Assembly (NCBI GenBank): GCA_002439805.1
Contig: DJPQ01000046.1
Coordinates: 1-42,932, forward strand
DNA length: 42,932 nt
Direction: 5' to 3'
Source: Bacteroidales bacterium UBA6408
Lineage (GTDB): Bacteria; Bacteroidota; Bacteroidia; Bacteroidales; UBA932
The notes beneath the pieces were generated by a model that saw only the letters and a list, made by a program, of their open reading frames with translations, was not told the origin of the DNA and made no database searches. Position 1 is the first letter of the stretch. Each line of letters starts with the position of its first letter. Below are positions 1-9,140 of the stretch, one piece after another. A program made the translations under genes and the position numbers.

Positions 1-384
1 CAGTACCACGACACGACCTCAGTCCGCAGCCTCATCGAGGGCGAGAGGAACATCCAGGGTTTCATGACCGCCTATTTCAGCCTCAACCCCTACTATCTGA
101 CAAATCCGGAGGTGGAGCTCAGCCACGGCTACTGCGACTTCTTCCTCATGCCGGACTTCCACCGCTGCGAGACGACCGCACACGCCTACATCGTCGAGCT
201 TAAGTACCTCAGGTCCGACGCGACCGAGGAGGCCGCCGCGAAGCAGTGGGACGAGGCCGCAGAGCAGATAAGGGGCTACGGCAAGGGAAAGGCGGTCAAG
301 ACCCTTGCAGGAAAGGCCGCGCTGCATCTGATTGTAGTGCAGATTAAGGGATACAGCCTCTACCGGATGGACGAGGTTTTGTAG
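1..384 (+). CDS. PD-(D/E)XK nuclease family protein, 3' end only
   Basis: The reading frame is open from the window edge and stops at 382-384, so only the last 127 residues are present. The visible part has the nuclease-superfamily signature used by the AAA-ATPase-like/PDDEXK_9 proteins that are very common in Bacteroidales: an Asp in GYCDFFLMPD, followed about 20 residues later by E-x-K in YIVELKYL, then a helix rich in Ala, Glu and Lys. The missing N-terminal part would be expected to carry the AAA-like domain (family knowledge). These proteins have no firmly established role. A second, broken member of the same broad family lies at 35223-35803. The ATG at 64 is internal and is not the start. 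Confidence 0.75.
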   Translation, partial: QYHDTTSVRSLIEGERNIQGFMTAYFSLNPYYLTNPEVELSHGYCDFFLMPDFHRCETTAHAYIVELKYLRSDATEEAAAKQWDEAAEQIRGYGKGKAVKTLAGKAALHLIVVQIKGYSLYRMDEVL

Positions 385-453
385 ATTGATGCCCCGGCAA
401 TGCAGGGATTAACATCATTGGAAATTGAATCAAGCGGCTCTCCGGCCAACAAA

Positions 454-481
454 TCGCAGCACCCGAGAACGAGTGCTGCGA
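454..481. terminator. Hairpin between convergent genes
   Basis: A perfect 9-bp inverted repeat (TCGCAGCAC / GTGCTGCGA) with a 10-nt loop sits between the plus-strand nuclease stop and the 3' end of the minus-strand GH2 pseudogene. Its position suggests a bidirectional terminator. Neither side has a clean T-run, so intrinsic termination is inference. Confidence 0.4.
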
Positions 482-527
482 CTGCTGTAACTGTCGAAAG
501 TACAGAATGTTTCATAATCAGGGGCAA

Positions 528-2326
528 TTATTCCATTACCTTCACGCGGATGTTGCGGTACCATACATTGTCTCCGTGGTCCTGGAAACCGATGTAGCCC
601 TCGCGGTTCGGACCGCCGCAGTTGTTGAGGAGTTCGAAGGCGATTGGCCAGTTCTGCGGATTGAACTTGCAGTTCTTGAGCATATCCGTCCACTGCTGGG
701 TCCACAGATGGTACTCAAGCATATTCTCGCCGTTCTGGTAATGAACCACGGTGCCCTTGTAGACCATGATTGCGCCGGTCTGCCATTTGCCGTAGCCGGT
801 GAAGTTCTGAGGCTTCGCCGGAATCATGTCGTAGAGGGAAGCCGACTGACGGTTGCCGTCCTTGCCGAGAAGGGCATGGCGTATGTGAAGGCCACGACGT
901 CTTTCGTGTCGAACTGTCCCCAGGCCTCATTGAAAGGAACCCAGCAGACGATGCACTGGAACTTCTTCAGCCCGGCAATAATCTCGGACCATTCCTTGTA
1001 GAAATTTGCCTTCGCCCCGTCGGATGCCGGAAATTCGTTGCCCATATCGTAGCCATCCGCAATCCAGTCCCCGTATTTCGCATGTATGGCATACGACGGC
1101 ATATCCTGCCAGACCAGCATTCCGAGCCTGTCGCAGTGCCAGTACCATCTGTCCGGCTCCACCTTCATGTGCTTGCGTATCATATTGAATCCGTATTCCC
1201 TCGCCATCTCGATGTCATACTTGAGCGCCTCGTCCGTAGGCGCAGTGTAGAGCCCGTCCGGGAACCAGCCCTGATCAAGCGGCCCGAACTGAAAGACCGG
1301 CTCGCCGTTGAGAACCATACGCTTCACTCCCGAAGAGTCCCGGACTGAGCCGATTGAACGCATCGCCGTGTAGGCCTGAACCTTGTCAAGCGTCCTGCCG
1401 TTCCTGACGAGACTGATTGCAAGACCATATAGATAAGGAGAGTCCGGCGACCAGAGGTGCACGTCCTCAACTTTCAGCACAAGGGGCCGGCCGGGGGCCG
1501 CCTGTGTCCTTGCCAGGACTTTCCTGCCTGGATTCGCGGTATCGTAGCCGATGCATCCCTCAAGGAGTTCCGCCACCAACATGTCGCCTGACTCAGTTCC
1601 CGCCGTCTCGACGGTAAGGCTCACGCTGCGGCTGTCATGGTCAGAAACCGGAAGGTAGTCCACGACGTAAGCCTGCGGCACCGGTTCCATCCACACGCTC
1701 TGCCATATTCCCGATACGGGTGTGTACCACGCCGGCTTTGCCTTCAGCGCCTGCTTTCCGCAAGGCTGGAAATCGTTGTCAGTCGCATCAAGCACCTTGA
1801 GTCTGAGGCTCTGCACGGAACCTTTGGCAAGATAGGGAGTTATGTCGCAGGTGAACGAGGTGTAGCCCCCTGTATGCCGGGTGACGAACCGGCCGTTCAC
1901 GAAGACCTGCGCATCCCAATCGACGGCGCCGAAGTGAAGGAGCACCCTGGACTTGCGCCATGAAGAAGGAACCTTAAAGGAGGTCTCGTACCAAAGCGCG
2001 TCATCGGCCGTAAATGACCGTCCGACGCCGGAAAGTGAGGACTCAATGGAAAAAGGCACGAGAATCCGGCCGTCCGGAGTCCCGAAAGACGAGCTGTCCC
2101 TCGGCGTGACGGCGTAGTCCCAGAGCCCGTTGAGAGACGACCATTTGCTCCGGACCATCTGCGGACGAGGATATTCCGGAAGCGAATTCTCCGGAGAGAC
2201 TTCCTTCGCCCACCTGGTGCGGATGTGGTTCCCTGCAGGCTGCCAGAGAGAGTCATCGCTCCCGGACGCACATGACGCGAATATGGCGAGGGCTAAGAAA
2301 AATAATGACACGTGATGTAATTTCAT
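528..2326 (-). pseudogene. Glycoside hydrolase family 2 / DUF1080 fusion lipoprotein, broken by an internal deletion
   Basis: The 5' part (2326 down to about 890) encodes a lipoprotein signal ending in FASC, then the GH2 jelly-roll sugar-binding, immunoglobulin-like and TIM-barrel domains up to the acid/base motif WVPFNEAWG. After DTKDVVAFT the frame runs into unrelated residues and stops at 824. The DNA then continues in another frame (about 890-528) with a clear C-terminal half of a DUF1080/3-keto-disaccharide hydrolase domain (SASLYDMIPAKPQN, then QDHGDNVWYRNIRVKVME). Missing are the GH2 nucleophile strand, the end of the barrel and the first half of DUF1080, judged from the usual architecture to be over 200 codons. 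The remainder is fused out of frame, so the protein cannot be a working glycosidase. It would have acted on host or plant glycans at the cell surface. The AraC regulator at 2560 is divergent and may have controlled it. An assembly error is a possible alternative. Confidence 0.8.
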
Positions 2327-2421
2327 TGCTTATCAGTTTTTTATATTGATTATGTATTTTGTCGTTTCGTATTATGTCACGCCCACACGATGTTGTAGAT
2401 TTTGCAATGCGTTTTGTTTCG

Positions 2422-2429
2422 CAAATGTA
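2422..2429 (-). promoter_or_regulatory. Possible -7 element for the GH2 gene
   Basis: TACATTTG on the minus strand fits the Bacteroidetes -7 consensus TAnnTTTG and lies about 95 nt upstream of the GH2 start. No TTTG is seen at the expected -33 distance, so the call is weak. The whole 2327-2559 interval is AT-rich and would also hold the divergent araC promoter, which I could not recognise. Confidence 0.35.
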
Positions 2430-2559
2430 TGTCAAATTAGGAGATTATAGTTGCAGGTTATTGTTTTTCTCTATACATTTGTTAAAAATTGCAGCGCATT
2501 ACACAAGCGTTACGAACTTGTGACAGATTGGTTAAAAAGGCAATAATAAACTGTTTCTG

Positions 2560-3447
2560 ATGAAGCTTACTGACACAGAACGAAACAAATGCTTCGTGTT
2601 TCCGCAGAGCGCGGAAAACAAGCGGGAAGAAGACCGGATTTATGCGATCGGATACCAGAATGTAAGGCCGGGAGACAAGTATCCGCTTGAAGGATTTCCC
2701 ATGGAGACGCAGTTCAACGACGACGGAGGGCGCGCGGTGGACGCCTTTCAGCTCATCATGATTGCGGACGGGAGCGGATACTTCCTCGACAGGGGCATCC
2801 AGTACGAGGTCTCAAGGGGAGCGCTCCTGCTAGTCCGTCCGGGGATATGGCATTCCTACAAGCCGAATCCCGCGACTGGATGGACGGAGTATTTCTTCGG
2901 CTTTGACGGAGATATGATGAGAAGGGTCATCTCGGACGCATTTCCGTCAGACAGCACCAACGTGTATCAGGTGAAGGACACGGAAGAGGTCGTGAAGATA
3001 TTCCGGAAAGCGCTCGAATGGGCGCGCGCGGATACGGAGGACACGATGCTGTTCCTGAAGGCGCTGCTGTCGCTGCTGCTTTCGGAGATTGTGCACGGAA
3101 AATCGATGAATCCTAAGGACGGACGCAACACGACGAGGCTGGTCGCGAAGGCACGCGCCTACATGGAGGCGAACATCCAGAAGAAAATCGACATGAACGA
3201 GATTGCCGACTCGCTCGGAGTCAGCTACACGTCGTTTGCGGTTGCGTTCAAGACCCAGACCGGAGAGTCCCCCGTCCGCTTCCTCAGGAAGCTGCGCCTG
3301 CAGAAGGCCCGCTACGAGCTGCAGAACACGAATATGTCGGTCAAGCAGATAGCCCTCGACTGCGGATTCTCGTCAAGCGAATATTTCTGCAATTTCTTCA
3401 GGGAGGAGCTGGGCGTGACGCCGTCGGTCTTCAGGGACAGGGGGTGA
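2560..3447 (+). CDS. AraC family transcriptional regulator
   Basis: 295 residues. The N-terminal half (about 40-160) is a cupin-like AraC sensor domain; LLLVRPGIWHSYKP is typical of its metal- or sugar-binding barrel. The C-terminal half (about 190-293) is a two-helix-turn-helix AraC DNA-binding domain: IADSLGVSYTSFAVAFK is the first HTH and IALDCGFSSSEYFCNFFRE the second, followed by the family-typical GVTPSVFRD. Such proteins switch on neighbouring sugar-use genes when they bind a ligand. It is transcribed divergently from the broken GH2 glycosidase, so that gene is the likely original target (inference). The start is the first ATG after an AT-rich stretch with no clear ribosome binding site. 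Confidence 0.85.
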   Translation: MKLTDTERNKCFVFPQSAENKREEDRIYAIGYQNVRPGDKYPLEGFPMETQFNDDGGRAVDAFQLIMIADGSGYFLDRGIQYEVSRGALLLVRPGIWHSYKPNPATGWTEYFFGFDGDMMRRVISDAFPSDSTNVYQVKDTEEVVKIFRKALEWARADTEDTMLFLKALLSLLLSEIVHGKSMNPKDGRNTTRLVAKARAYMEANIQKKIDMNEIADSLGVSYTSFAVAFKTQTGESPVRFLRKLRLQKARYELQNTNMSVKQIALDCGFSSSEYFCNFFREELGVTPSVFRDRG

Positions 3448-3478
3448 ACGGGGAACGGGACTGCGGGTTTGTAAGTTT

Positions 3479-3512
3479 TTTGTGCGTTTTTGTAAAAATA
3501 TTGCTATATTCG
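3479..3512 (+). promoter_or_regulatory. Likely promoter of the Lrp/AsnC gene
   Basis: TTTG at 3479-3482 and TATATTCG at 3505-3512 are separated by 22 bp. This is one mismatch and 1 bp away from the Bacteroidetes consensus (TTTG, 19-21 bp, TAnnTTTG). The gene starts 27 bp further on. Confidence 0.4.
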
Positions 3513-3538
3513 CTGCAAATTCTTAATAATTGGTAACC

Positions 3539-4036
3539 ATGATCAACTACCACATTGACGAAATAGACCAGAAGATACTGTCCTTTCTTATAAAGAACGC
3601 GAGGACGCCGTTCCTCGAAATAGCGCGTGAGTGCGGCGTGTCGGGAGCGGCCATCCACCAGAGGGTGAAGAGGCTTGAGACCAACGGAATCATCACCGGG
3701 TCGCGCGTGATGGTGAAGCCGCAGGCGATAGGGCTGAACATCTGCGCGTTCGTGAGTATATCCATCTCCGAGGGCAACAAGTACCCGGAGGTCGTGGAAG
3801 CGCTGGAAAACATTCAGGAAGTGGTTGAGTGCCACTTTGTTACCGGCCGCTACGCGCTGCTCGTGAAGCTCTACTGCTTCGACCACGACCACCTGATGCA
3901 GGTGCTTGTGAACACGATTCAGAAGCTGCCCTATGTGCAATCGACGGACACTATGATTTCGCTGGACCAGCCTATTGAGAGGCAGGTGTGGGTCAATGAG
4001 TATAAGAATACCATATTCACTTCCAGAAAAAGATAG
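3539..4036 (+). CDS. Lrp/AsnC family transcriptional regulator
   Basis: 165 residues from the ATG at 3539; a TTG three codons earlier is less likely. An N-terminal winged helix (EIDQKILSFLIKNARTPFLE, then SGAAIHQRVKRLETNGII) is followed by the RAM effector domain (about 70-150) with VVECHFVTGRYALLVKLYC. Members form dimers and octamers and control amino-acid metabolism in response to amino acids bound by the RAM domain. The next gene, ispD, converges from the other strand, so the context does not reveal its targets. Confidence 0.87.
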   Translation: MINYHIDEIDQKILSFLIKNARTPFLEIARECGVSGAAIHQRVKRLETNGIITGSRVMVKPQAIGLNICAFVSISISEGNKYPEVVEALENIQEVVECHFVTGRYALLVKLYCFDHDHLMQVLVNTIQKLPYVQSTDTMISLDQPIERQVWVNEYKNTIFTSRKR

Positions 4037-4071
4037 CTGTGCATCCCCTTTCCCAAAGCTGATTGGCTCTG

Positions 4072-4785
4072 CTACTTGGAAAGATTGATAATGGATTGTG
4101 CAAGGAGCAGGTCCTCTTTTGTCGTGATCTTGAAGTTCAGGCGCTCGCCCTGAAGGAAGGAGAGCCTCACGCCGGAGCGCTCCACGACCGAGGCGTCGTC
4201 GGTGAAGGCAGGGTCGTAGGGCTGGGAATATGCGGCCTTGAGGACCTCTGAACGGAAAATCTGCGGGGTCTGGACGGCATACAGGAGCGAGCGGTCGAGC
4301 TGAATGTCAAGGCTTTCCAGAGTTTCCCGCCCGGAAGCGTCCTTCGTCTTCGAGAGCGCCCGCATCGTATCAACGGCGGGGATGACCGGAACCAGCGCCG
4401 GGACATCCTCTGCACGTGCGAACATATCCCCTATCAGTTTTTCCGAAACGAACGGGCGCACGCCGTCATGGACAGCGACGAGAGCGCCGTCGGGGACCTT
4501 CGCGAGCGCGTTCCTCACCGAATGGAAGCGTGTCATCCCTCCCTTGACGATTGTCTGCGGCACAACCATCCCCGAACCGAGACAATAGTCCTTCCACAAG
4601 TCAATATAGTCAGGATTCATCACCGTGACCACCCTTATGTCCGGACAGGCCGTGACGAAACGGTCAATCGTGCGGTGCAGGACGGAGCGCTCCCCTATCC
4701 GGAGAAACTGCTTCGGCAGCTCCGCGCCCATCCTGAGCCCGCGTCCTCCGGCGACGACGACGAGATATTTTCTTCTTTCGTTCAT
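4072..4785 (-). CDS. ispD: 2-C-methyl-D-erythritol 4-phosphate cytidylyltransferase
   Basis: 237 residues. Catalyses the CTP-dependent activation of MEP in the non-mevalonate isoprenoid pathway in the cytoplasm. The nucleotide-binding start LVVVAGGRGLRMGAELPKQF matches the family motif, and VAVHDGVRPFVS, VPAVDTMRA-type and YAVQTPQIF segments follow in the normal order. The C-terminal FTDDASVVE and NFKITTKEDLLLA are also standard. I use the ATG at 4785 because the glycine-rich loop follows it directly; the open frame further upstream overlaps mreB on the other strand and has no homology. It is convergent with the Lrp gene and divergent from mreB. Confidence 0.93.
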   Translation of the reverse strand: MNERRKYLVVVAGGRGLRMGAELPKQFLRIGERSVLHRTIDRFVTACPDIRVVTVMNPDYIDLWKDYCLGSGMVVPQTIVKGGMTRFHSVRNALAKVPDGALVAVHDGVRPFVSEKLIGDMFARAEDVPALVPVIPAVDTMRALSKTKDASGRETLESLDIQLDRSLLYAVQTPQIFRSEVLKAAYSQPYDPAFTDDASVVERSGVRLSFLQGERLNFKITTKEDLLLAQSIINLSK

Positions 4786-4806
4786 ATTATATTCGATGAA
4801 TATTCG

Positions 4807-4838
4807 CAAATATGAGTTTTTTTGCCTAATTTTACAAG
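4807..4838 (-). promoter_or_regulatory. Promoter of ispD
   Basis: On the minus strand CTTG (4838-4835) is followed after 20 bp by CATATTTG (4814-4807). Each box is one base from the Bacteroidetes consensus, and the spacing is within 19-21 bp. Transcription would start near 4800, about 15 nt before ispD. Confidence 0.5.
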
Positions 4839-4912
4839 ATTTTTGGAAACATGAACTCAATGAACCGCGCATACGGGGATATGTACTTGAAAAAAGAAAA
4901 TAAGGTAAGGAT

Positions 4913-5935
4913 ATGGCTTTTTCATTTTTGACGCAGGAACTTGCGATTGACCTCGGGACGGCGAACACCGTCATATTCCAGAACGACAAGATTGTGCTGG
5001 ACGAGCCGAGCATCGTGGCTATCGACATCGTGACCGGAAAGCCCATCGCGCTGGGACAGAAGGCAAAGACGATGCAGGGAAAGGAAAACCCTAAAATAAA
5101 GACCGTCAGGCCGCTGAAGGACGGAGTGATTGCGGACTTCGACGCGGCGGAGATGATGATAAGGGGATTCATCAAGCAGATTAACAGCACGCGCAAGTCG
5201 CTCTTCCAGCCGAACATCAAGATGGTCGTCGGCATCCCTTCGGGAAGTACGGAGGTGGAGAAGAGGGCTGTGCGCGACTCGTCCGAACACGCCGGCGGAA
5301 GGGACCTCTACCTGATTTACGAGCCTATGGCCGCTGCGGTCGGAATCGGCCTTGACGTGCAGGCGGCACGGGGCAACATGATTGTCGATATCGGAGGCGG
5401 AACCACGGAGATTGCCGTGATTTCGCTCGGCGGAATCGTAGTGCAGGACAGCATCAAGGTGGCCGGCGACGTGCTCACGGGGGACATCATGCAGTTCATG
5501 CGCCAGCAGCACAACATCAAGGTGGGCGAAGGCACGGCGGAGCAGATAAAGATCCGCGTCGGCTCGGTGCTCACCAAGCTTGAGGAAGAGCCGGAGCCGA
5601 TGAAGGTGAACGGGCCTAACCTCATGACGGCGCACCCTGTGGAAGCGACGGTGACCTATCAGGAAATCGCGACCTGTCTCGACAAGTCCATCGCGAGAAT
5701 CGAGGCCGGAGTACTGCACGTCCTTGAGCAGACTCCTCCGGAGCTCTACTCCGACATAGTCGAGGGAGGAATCTATCTCTCCGGCGGCGGAGCGCTGCTC
5801 AGAGGACTCGCGAAGCGCCTGAGTGACAAGGTGAACATCCAGTTCCACGTCGCGGAAGACCCGCTCAGGGCCGTGGCGCGCGGAACCTGCACCGCGCTCA
5901 AGCACACCGACGACTACTCGTTCCTCATGAGATAG
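4913..5935 (+). CDS. mreB: Rod shape-determining protein MreB
   Basis: 340 residues, the normal MreB length. This bacterial actin polymerises under the inner membrane and guides the elongasome that inserts side-wall peptidoglycan. Actin-fold nucleotide motifs are visible: phosphate 1 in IDLGTANT (about 12-19), phosphate 2 in IVDIGGGTTEIAVIS (about 155-170), the adenosine motif LSGGGALLRGL (about 289-299), and the conserved EPMAAAVGIGLDV. It is the first gene of an operon with mreC, mreD, mrdA and rodA, all co-directional with spacings from 1 to 13 bp. The ATG at 4913 gives the usual MreB N-terminus with a hydrophobic amphipathic start (MAFSFLTQELAIDLG). Confidence 0.97.
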   Translation: MAFSFLTQELAIDLGTANTVIFQNDKIVLDEPSIVAIDIVTGKPIALGQKAKTMQGKENPKIKTVRPLKDGVIADFDAAEMMIRGFIKQINSTRKSLFQPNIKMVVGIPSGSTEVEKRAVRDSSEHAGGRDLYLIYEPMAAAVGIGLDVQAARGNMIVDIGGGTTEIAVISLGGIVVQDSIKVAGDVLTGDIMQFMRQQHNIKVGEGTAEQIKIRVGSVLTKLEEEPEPMKVNGPNLMTAHPVEATVTYQEIATCLDKSIARIEAGVLHVLEQTPPELYSDIVEGGIYLSGGGALLRGLAKRLSDKVNIQFHVAEDPLRAVARGTCTALKHTDDYSFLMR

Positions 5936-5948
5936 CGGGAAGTCCGGA

Positions 5949-6767
5949 ATGCAGAGGCGCAGCCCCATATCAGGATTAGTGACCGCAGTCGTCTTCCTTG
6001 TTCTGGAGGCGGCTGCGATTGCCGTTCTGCATTACGGCAACGAACTACAGAGAAGCTGGCTTTCGAACGCCGGTCACAGCGTCATGTCCGTGCTCTGGAG
6101 CGGAGGAGAGAAAGTGAGGGGATATTTTGCCCTGTCCGCCAAAAACGACTCGCTCGCGGCCGAGAACGCGAGGCTCGCCGCACGTGTGCGCTGCCTTGAG
6201 GACAATGTCGCGGCAGCGGGGATTGATGTCAGGGAGGACATCCGGGGGGCCAACGGGAGGTTCCGCTTCACTCCTGCGGAAATCGTTAAGCTCAGCGACA
6301 ACCGCCAGCACAACTACATCATACTCGACAAGGGAGCGGAGGACGGGATTCTCGAAGGAGCCGGGGCCATCACCGAAAAGGGGGTCGTCGGAATCGTCGA
6401 GAACGTGAGCGCACACTACAGCTACGGAATCAGCTTCCGCAACTACAAGATGAGCGTCAGCGCGAGGCTCGGGAAGGAAGGGCCCGTGGGGCCGATGAGC
6501 TGGGACGGTTTCCGGAACGCCGTGCTTGAGGAAATTCCCCATCACCTCGTTGAAGGCCTCGGGGACACGGTCTATACGAGCGGCTTCTCCGCCATATTTC
6601 CGAGGGACATCCCGCTCGGGGTGACGGTGGGCTCGAAGCTCAAGGACGGGGCGACCTACAATCTTGAAGTCAGGCTGTTTGAGGAGTTCAGCAGCCTCAA
6701 GTACGTCACGATCGTGAGCAACCCGGACGCGGAGGAATTGGAATCATTGGAAAAGGAGGACAGGTGA
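5949..6767 (+). CDS. mreC: Rod shape-determining protein MreC
   Basis: 272 residues. One N-terminal transmembrane segment (about 10-28) anchors the protein. A coiled coil (about 55-90, ENARLAARVRCLEDNV) and a double beta-barrel periplasmic domain (about 110-260) follow, including the family-typical NYIILDKGAEDGILEGAGAITEKGVVGIVENV. MreC bridges MreB/MreD to the transpeptidase PBP2 and stimulates wall synthesis. It starts 13 bp after mreB and is separated from mreD by one base, so translation is probably coupled. Confidence 0.95.
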   Translation: MQRRSPISGLVTAVVFLVLEAAAIAVLHYGNELQRSWLSNAGHSVMSVLWSGGEKVRGYFALSAKNDSLAAENARLAARVRCLEDNVAAAGIDVREDIRGANGRFRFTPAEIVKLSDNRQHNYIILDKGAEDGILEGAGAITEKGVVGIVENVSAHYSYGISFRNYKMSVSARLGKEGPVGPMSWDGFRNAVLEEIPHHLVEGLGDTVYTSGFSAIFPRDIPLGVTVGSKLKDGATYNLEVRLFEEFSSLKYVTIVSNPDAEELESLEKEDR

Positions 6768-6768
6768 T

Positions 6769-7290
6769 ATGGTCAGGACCGACACGAAATTCATAGCGAC
6801 ATGGATTCTTCTGGTCGTGTGCCAGATTGTCATCTGCGACTGCGTCTTCCTCGGCCCGATGGTGACTGTGACCCTGCTGCCCGCTATCGTCATGTTCCTC
6901 CCCCTCTACACGAGGACGGAGGTCTCGATGCTGATTGCCTTCGCCGCAGGCTTCGCCGTCGATTGGCTTTCGGACGGGGTCCTCGGGCTGAACATGGCCG
7001 CGCTCGTGCCGGTCGCCCTCATGCAGAAGCCGCTCGTGAGACTGTTCATAGGCGAGGACACGGTCGTGAGGACTGAGGCGCTTTCAGTCGTGAAGAGCGG
7101 ATGGCCGAGGATGCTCGCGCTGGTCACCGTGGCCACGGCGGTCTTTCTGCTCGTCTATGTGGTTCTCGACGGCGCCGGGGAACGGTCGCCCGGCTTCACC
7201 GCAGCCCGGCTCGGATGTTCCCTCGCCGCGAGTCTCATTCCGGCGGCAATCGTAATCCACATCTTCTCACACGGAAACACGAGGGATTAG
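6769..7290 (+). CDS. mreD: Rod shape-determining protein MreD
   Basis: 173 residues, nearly all hydrophobic, with about five predicted membrane segments (residues 8-30, 31-47, 50-70, 71-90, 110-130 and 145-168 are the hydrophobic stretches). Sequence is poorly conserved in this family; the call rests on size, topology, the SDGVLGLNM segment typical of MreD, and the position between mreC and mrdA. MreD is an inner-membrane scaffold that binds MreC in the elongasome. Confidence 0.88.
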   Translation: MVRTDTKFIATWILLVVCQIVICDCVFLGPMVTVTLLPAIVMFLPLYTRTEVSMLIAFAAGFAVDWLSDGVLGLNMAALVPVALMQKPLVRLFIGEDTVVRTEALSVVKSGWPRMLALVTVATAVFLLVYVVLDGAGERSPGFTAARLGCSLAASLIPAAIVIHIFSHGNTRD

Positions 7291-7293
7291 ACC

Positions 7294-9135
7294 ATGGTCT
7301 TGGACAGGAAAAATAAGCTTATGATCGGGCTGGGGACGGCTGTGCTCATCCTCATGGTCCGGCTTTTCGTAATCCAGATAATAGACGACCGCTACAAGAT
7401 TGACTCGTCGAACAATTCGATGGTCTATTCCACGATATATCCCACACGAGGCATCATCCACGACCGCAACGACAGGATTCTCGTCGGCAACAAGGTGGTC
7501 TATGACCTTCTCGTCACTCCGCGCGAGGTCACGGAATTCGACACCCTCGCGTTCTGCACGGTGCTCGACATAGACACGACTTTCGTGAGGGAGAAGATGT
7601 CCGAGTACCGAAGGTTCAGGACAAGAATCGGCTGGCAGACACTTCCCTTTCTCAAGCAGCTGCCTCCGGAAAGGTACATGAAGTTCGCGGAGGTCGAGTA
7701 CAGGTTCCCGGGGTTCAGGGGGCAGGCCAGAAGCGTCAGGGAGTATCCGTATAACGCGGGTGGAAACCTACTTGGGTATGTGTCCGAGGTCGATGCGGAC
7801 TTTCTGAAGAAGCACCCGGACGAGTACCGCAGCGGAGACTATGCAGGAAAGACGGGAATAGAGGCGGCGATGGAGGATGAACTCCGGGGGCAGAAGGGCT
7901 ACAACATCTACCTGCGCAACTCCAGCAACCGCATCCAGACACGCTTCCGTGACGGGGATATGGACCGTGAGGCAGTGCCTGGCAATGACATCACCACGAC
8001 CATAGACGCGGAGCTCCAGCACTACGGACAGACGCTCATGGACCGCAAGGTCGGTTCGCTGGTGGCCATCGAGCCATCGACCGGAGAGATTCTCACGATG
8101 GTGTCAAGCCCGGGAATAGACGTGGATATGCTCGCGGACATAGGCAACCACTACGCCGAGATTCTCGGCAACCCCTACAAGCCGATGTTCAACCGCGCCG
8201 TGCAGGCTCCCTACCCTCCGGGCTCCGTGTTCAAGCTCGTGAACGCCCTGATAGGGCTTCAGGAGGGGGTGGTCACCCCGGCCACCACGCACCCGTGCAG
8301 CAGGGGCTACCACTTCGGGAGGAACAAGCTCGGCTGCCATGTGCACAAGTCGCCGCTTAACCTTGAGGAGTCCATCATGATGTCCTGCAACGCATACTAC
8401 TGCTATGTGCTCCGGGACATACTCGACAACAGGAAATACGCCAACGTCGCCGAAGGGCTCGACGCATGGAACGCCTATGTGAAGAGCTTCGGCTTCGGCC
8501 AGAAGCTCGGCAGCGACTTCCCGTCGGAGCTCGGGGGATTCGTGCCGGATTCCAAATACTACGACAAGCGCTACCGCAAGGGCGGATGGAAGTCGCTCAC
8601 TGTCATATCTCTGTCCATCGGACAGGGCGAGCTTGGCTGCACGCCGCTCCACCTCGCCAACCTCTGCGCGACCGTAGCCAACAGGGGCTACTACTACATC
8701 CCCCACATAATAAAAGACTCGGAAAACCACAGGATTGACGACAAGTACCGGGTGCGCCGCTACACCAAGGTCGATACCGTCCATTTCCCGAAAGTCATCA
8801 ACGGAATGTACCGCGCCGTGAACAGCGGCTACGGCTCCGGGGGAACGGCGAGCGTGGCGGCTGTTCCGGGGCTGGAAATCTGCGGCAAGACAGGAACGGC
8901 GCAGAACCCTCGCGGAGACGACAACTCGGTGTTCATCTGCTTCGCCCCGAGGGACGACCCCAAGATTGCGGTGGCGGCCTATGTGGAGAACGGCGGATTC
9001 GGCGCGACATGGGCGGCTCCGATAGCGTCGCTGCTGGTCGAGAAGTATCTCAACGGGGAGATTTCGGAATCACGCAGGCCGCTGGAACAGAGGGTGATTT
9101 CCGGAGACCTGATGCATAAGGTAAAGAAGGACTGA
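7294..9135 (+). CDS. mrdA: Penicillin-binding protein 2 (elongasome transpeptidase)
   Basis: 613 residues. One transmembrane segment (about 8-27), a PBP dimerisation domain (about 45-230, with the conserved PTRGIIHDRNDRIL start) and a class B transpeptidase domain (about 250-595). The active-site motifs are intact: SxxK as SVFK with nucleophile Ser near 311, SxN as SCN near 364, and KTG as KTGTAQ near 532. The protein cross-links side-wall peptidoglycan together with the glycosyltransferase RodA, encoded next. It starts 3 bp after mreD. It is a target of beta-lactams such as mecillinam in other bacteria (family knowledge). Confidence 0.96.
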   Translation: MVLDRKNKLMIGLGTAVLILMVRLFVIQIIDDRYKIDSSNNSMVYSTIYPTRGIIHDRNDRILVGNKVVYDLLVTPREVTEFDTLAFCTVLDIDTTFVREKMSEYRRFRTRIGWQTLPFLKQLPPERYMKFAEVEYRFPGFRGQARSVREYPYNAGGNLLGYVSEVDADFLKKHPDEYRSGDYAGKTGIEAAMEDELRGQKGYNIYLRNSSNRIQTRFRDGDMDREAVPGNDITTTIDAELQHYGQTLMDRKVGSLVAIEPSTGEILTMVSSPGIDVDMLADIGNHYAEILGNPYKPMFNRAVQAPYPPGSVFKLVNALIGLQEGVVTPATTHPCSRGYHFGRNKLGCHVHKSPLNLEESIMMSCNAYYCYVLRDILDNRKYANVAEGLDAWNAYVKSFGFGQKLGSDFPSELGGFVPDSKYYDKRYRKGGWKSLTVISLSIGQGELGCTPLHLANLCATVANRGYYYIPHIIKDSENHRIDDKYRVRRYTKVDTVHFPKVINGMYRAVNSGYGSGGTASVAAVPGLEICGKTGTAQNPRGDDNSVFICFAPRDDPKIAVAAYVENGGFGATWAAPIASLLVEKYLNGEISESRRPLEQRVISGDLMHKVKKD

Positions 9136-9140
9136 CAGAA

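Noticed and set aside
4922..5968. 348-codon open frame on the minus strand across mreB
   Set aside because: It is the antisense of a highly conserved actin-fold gene; its product is rich in His, Arg and Leu with no domain. GC-rich coding DNA creates such long antisense frames.
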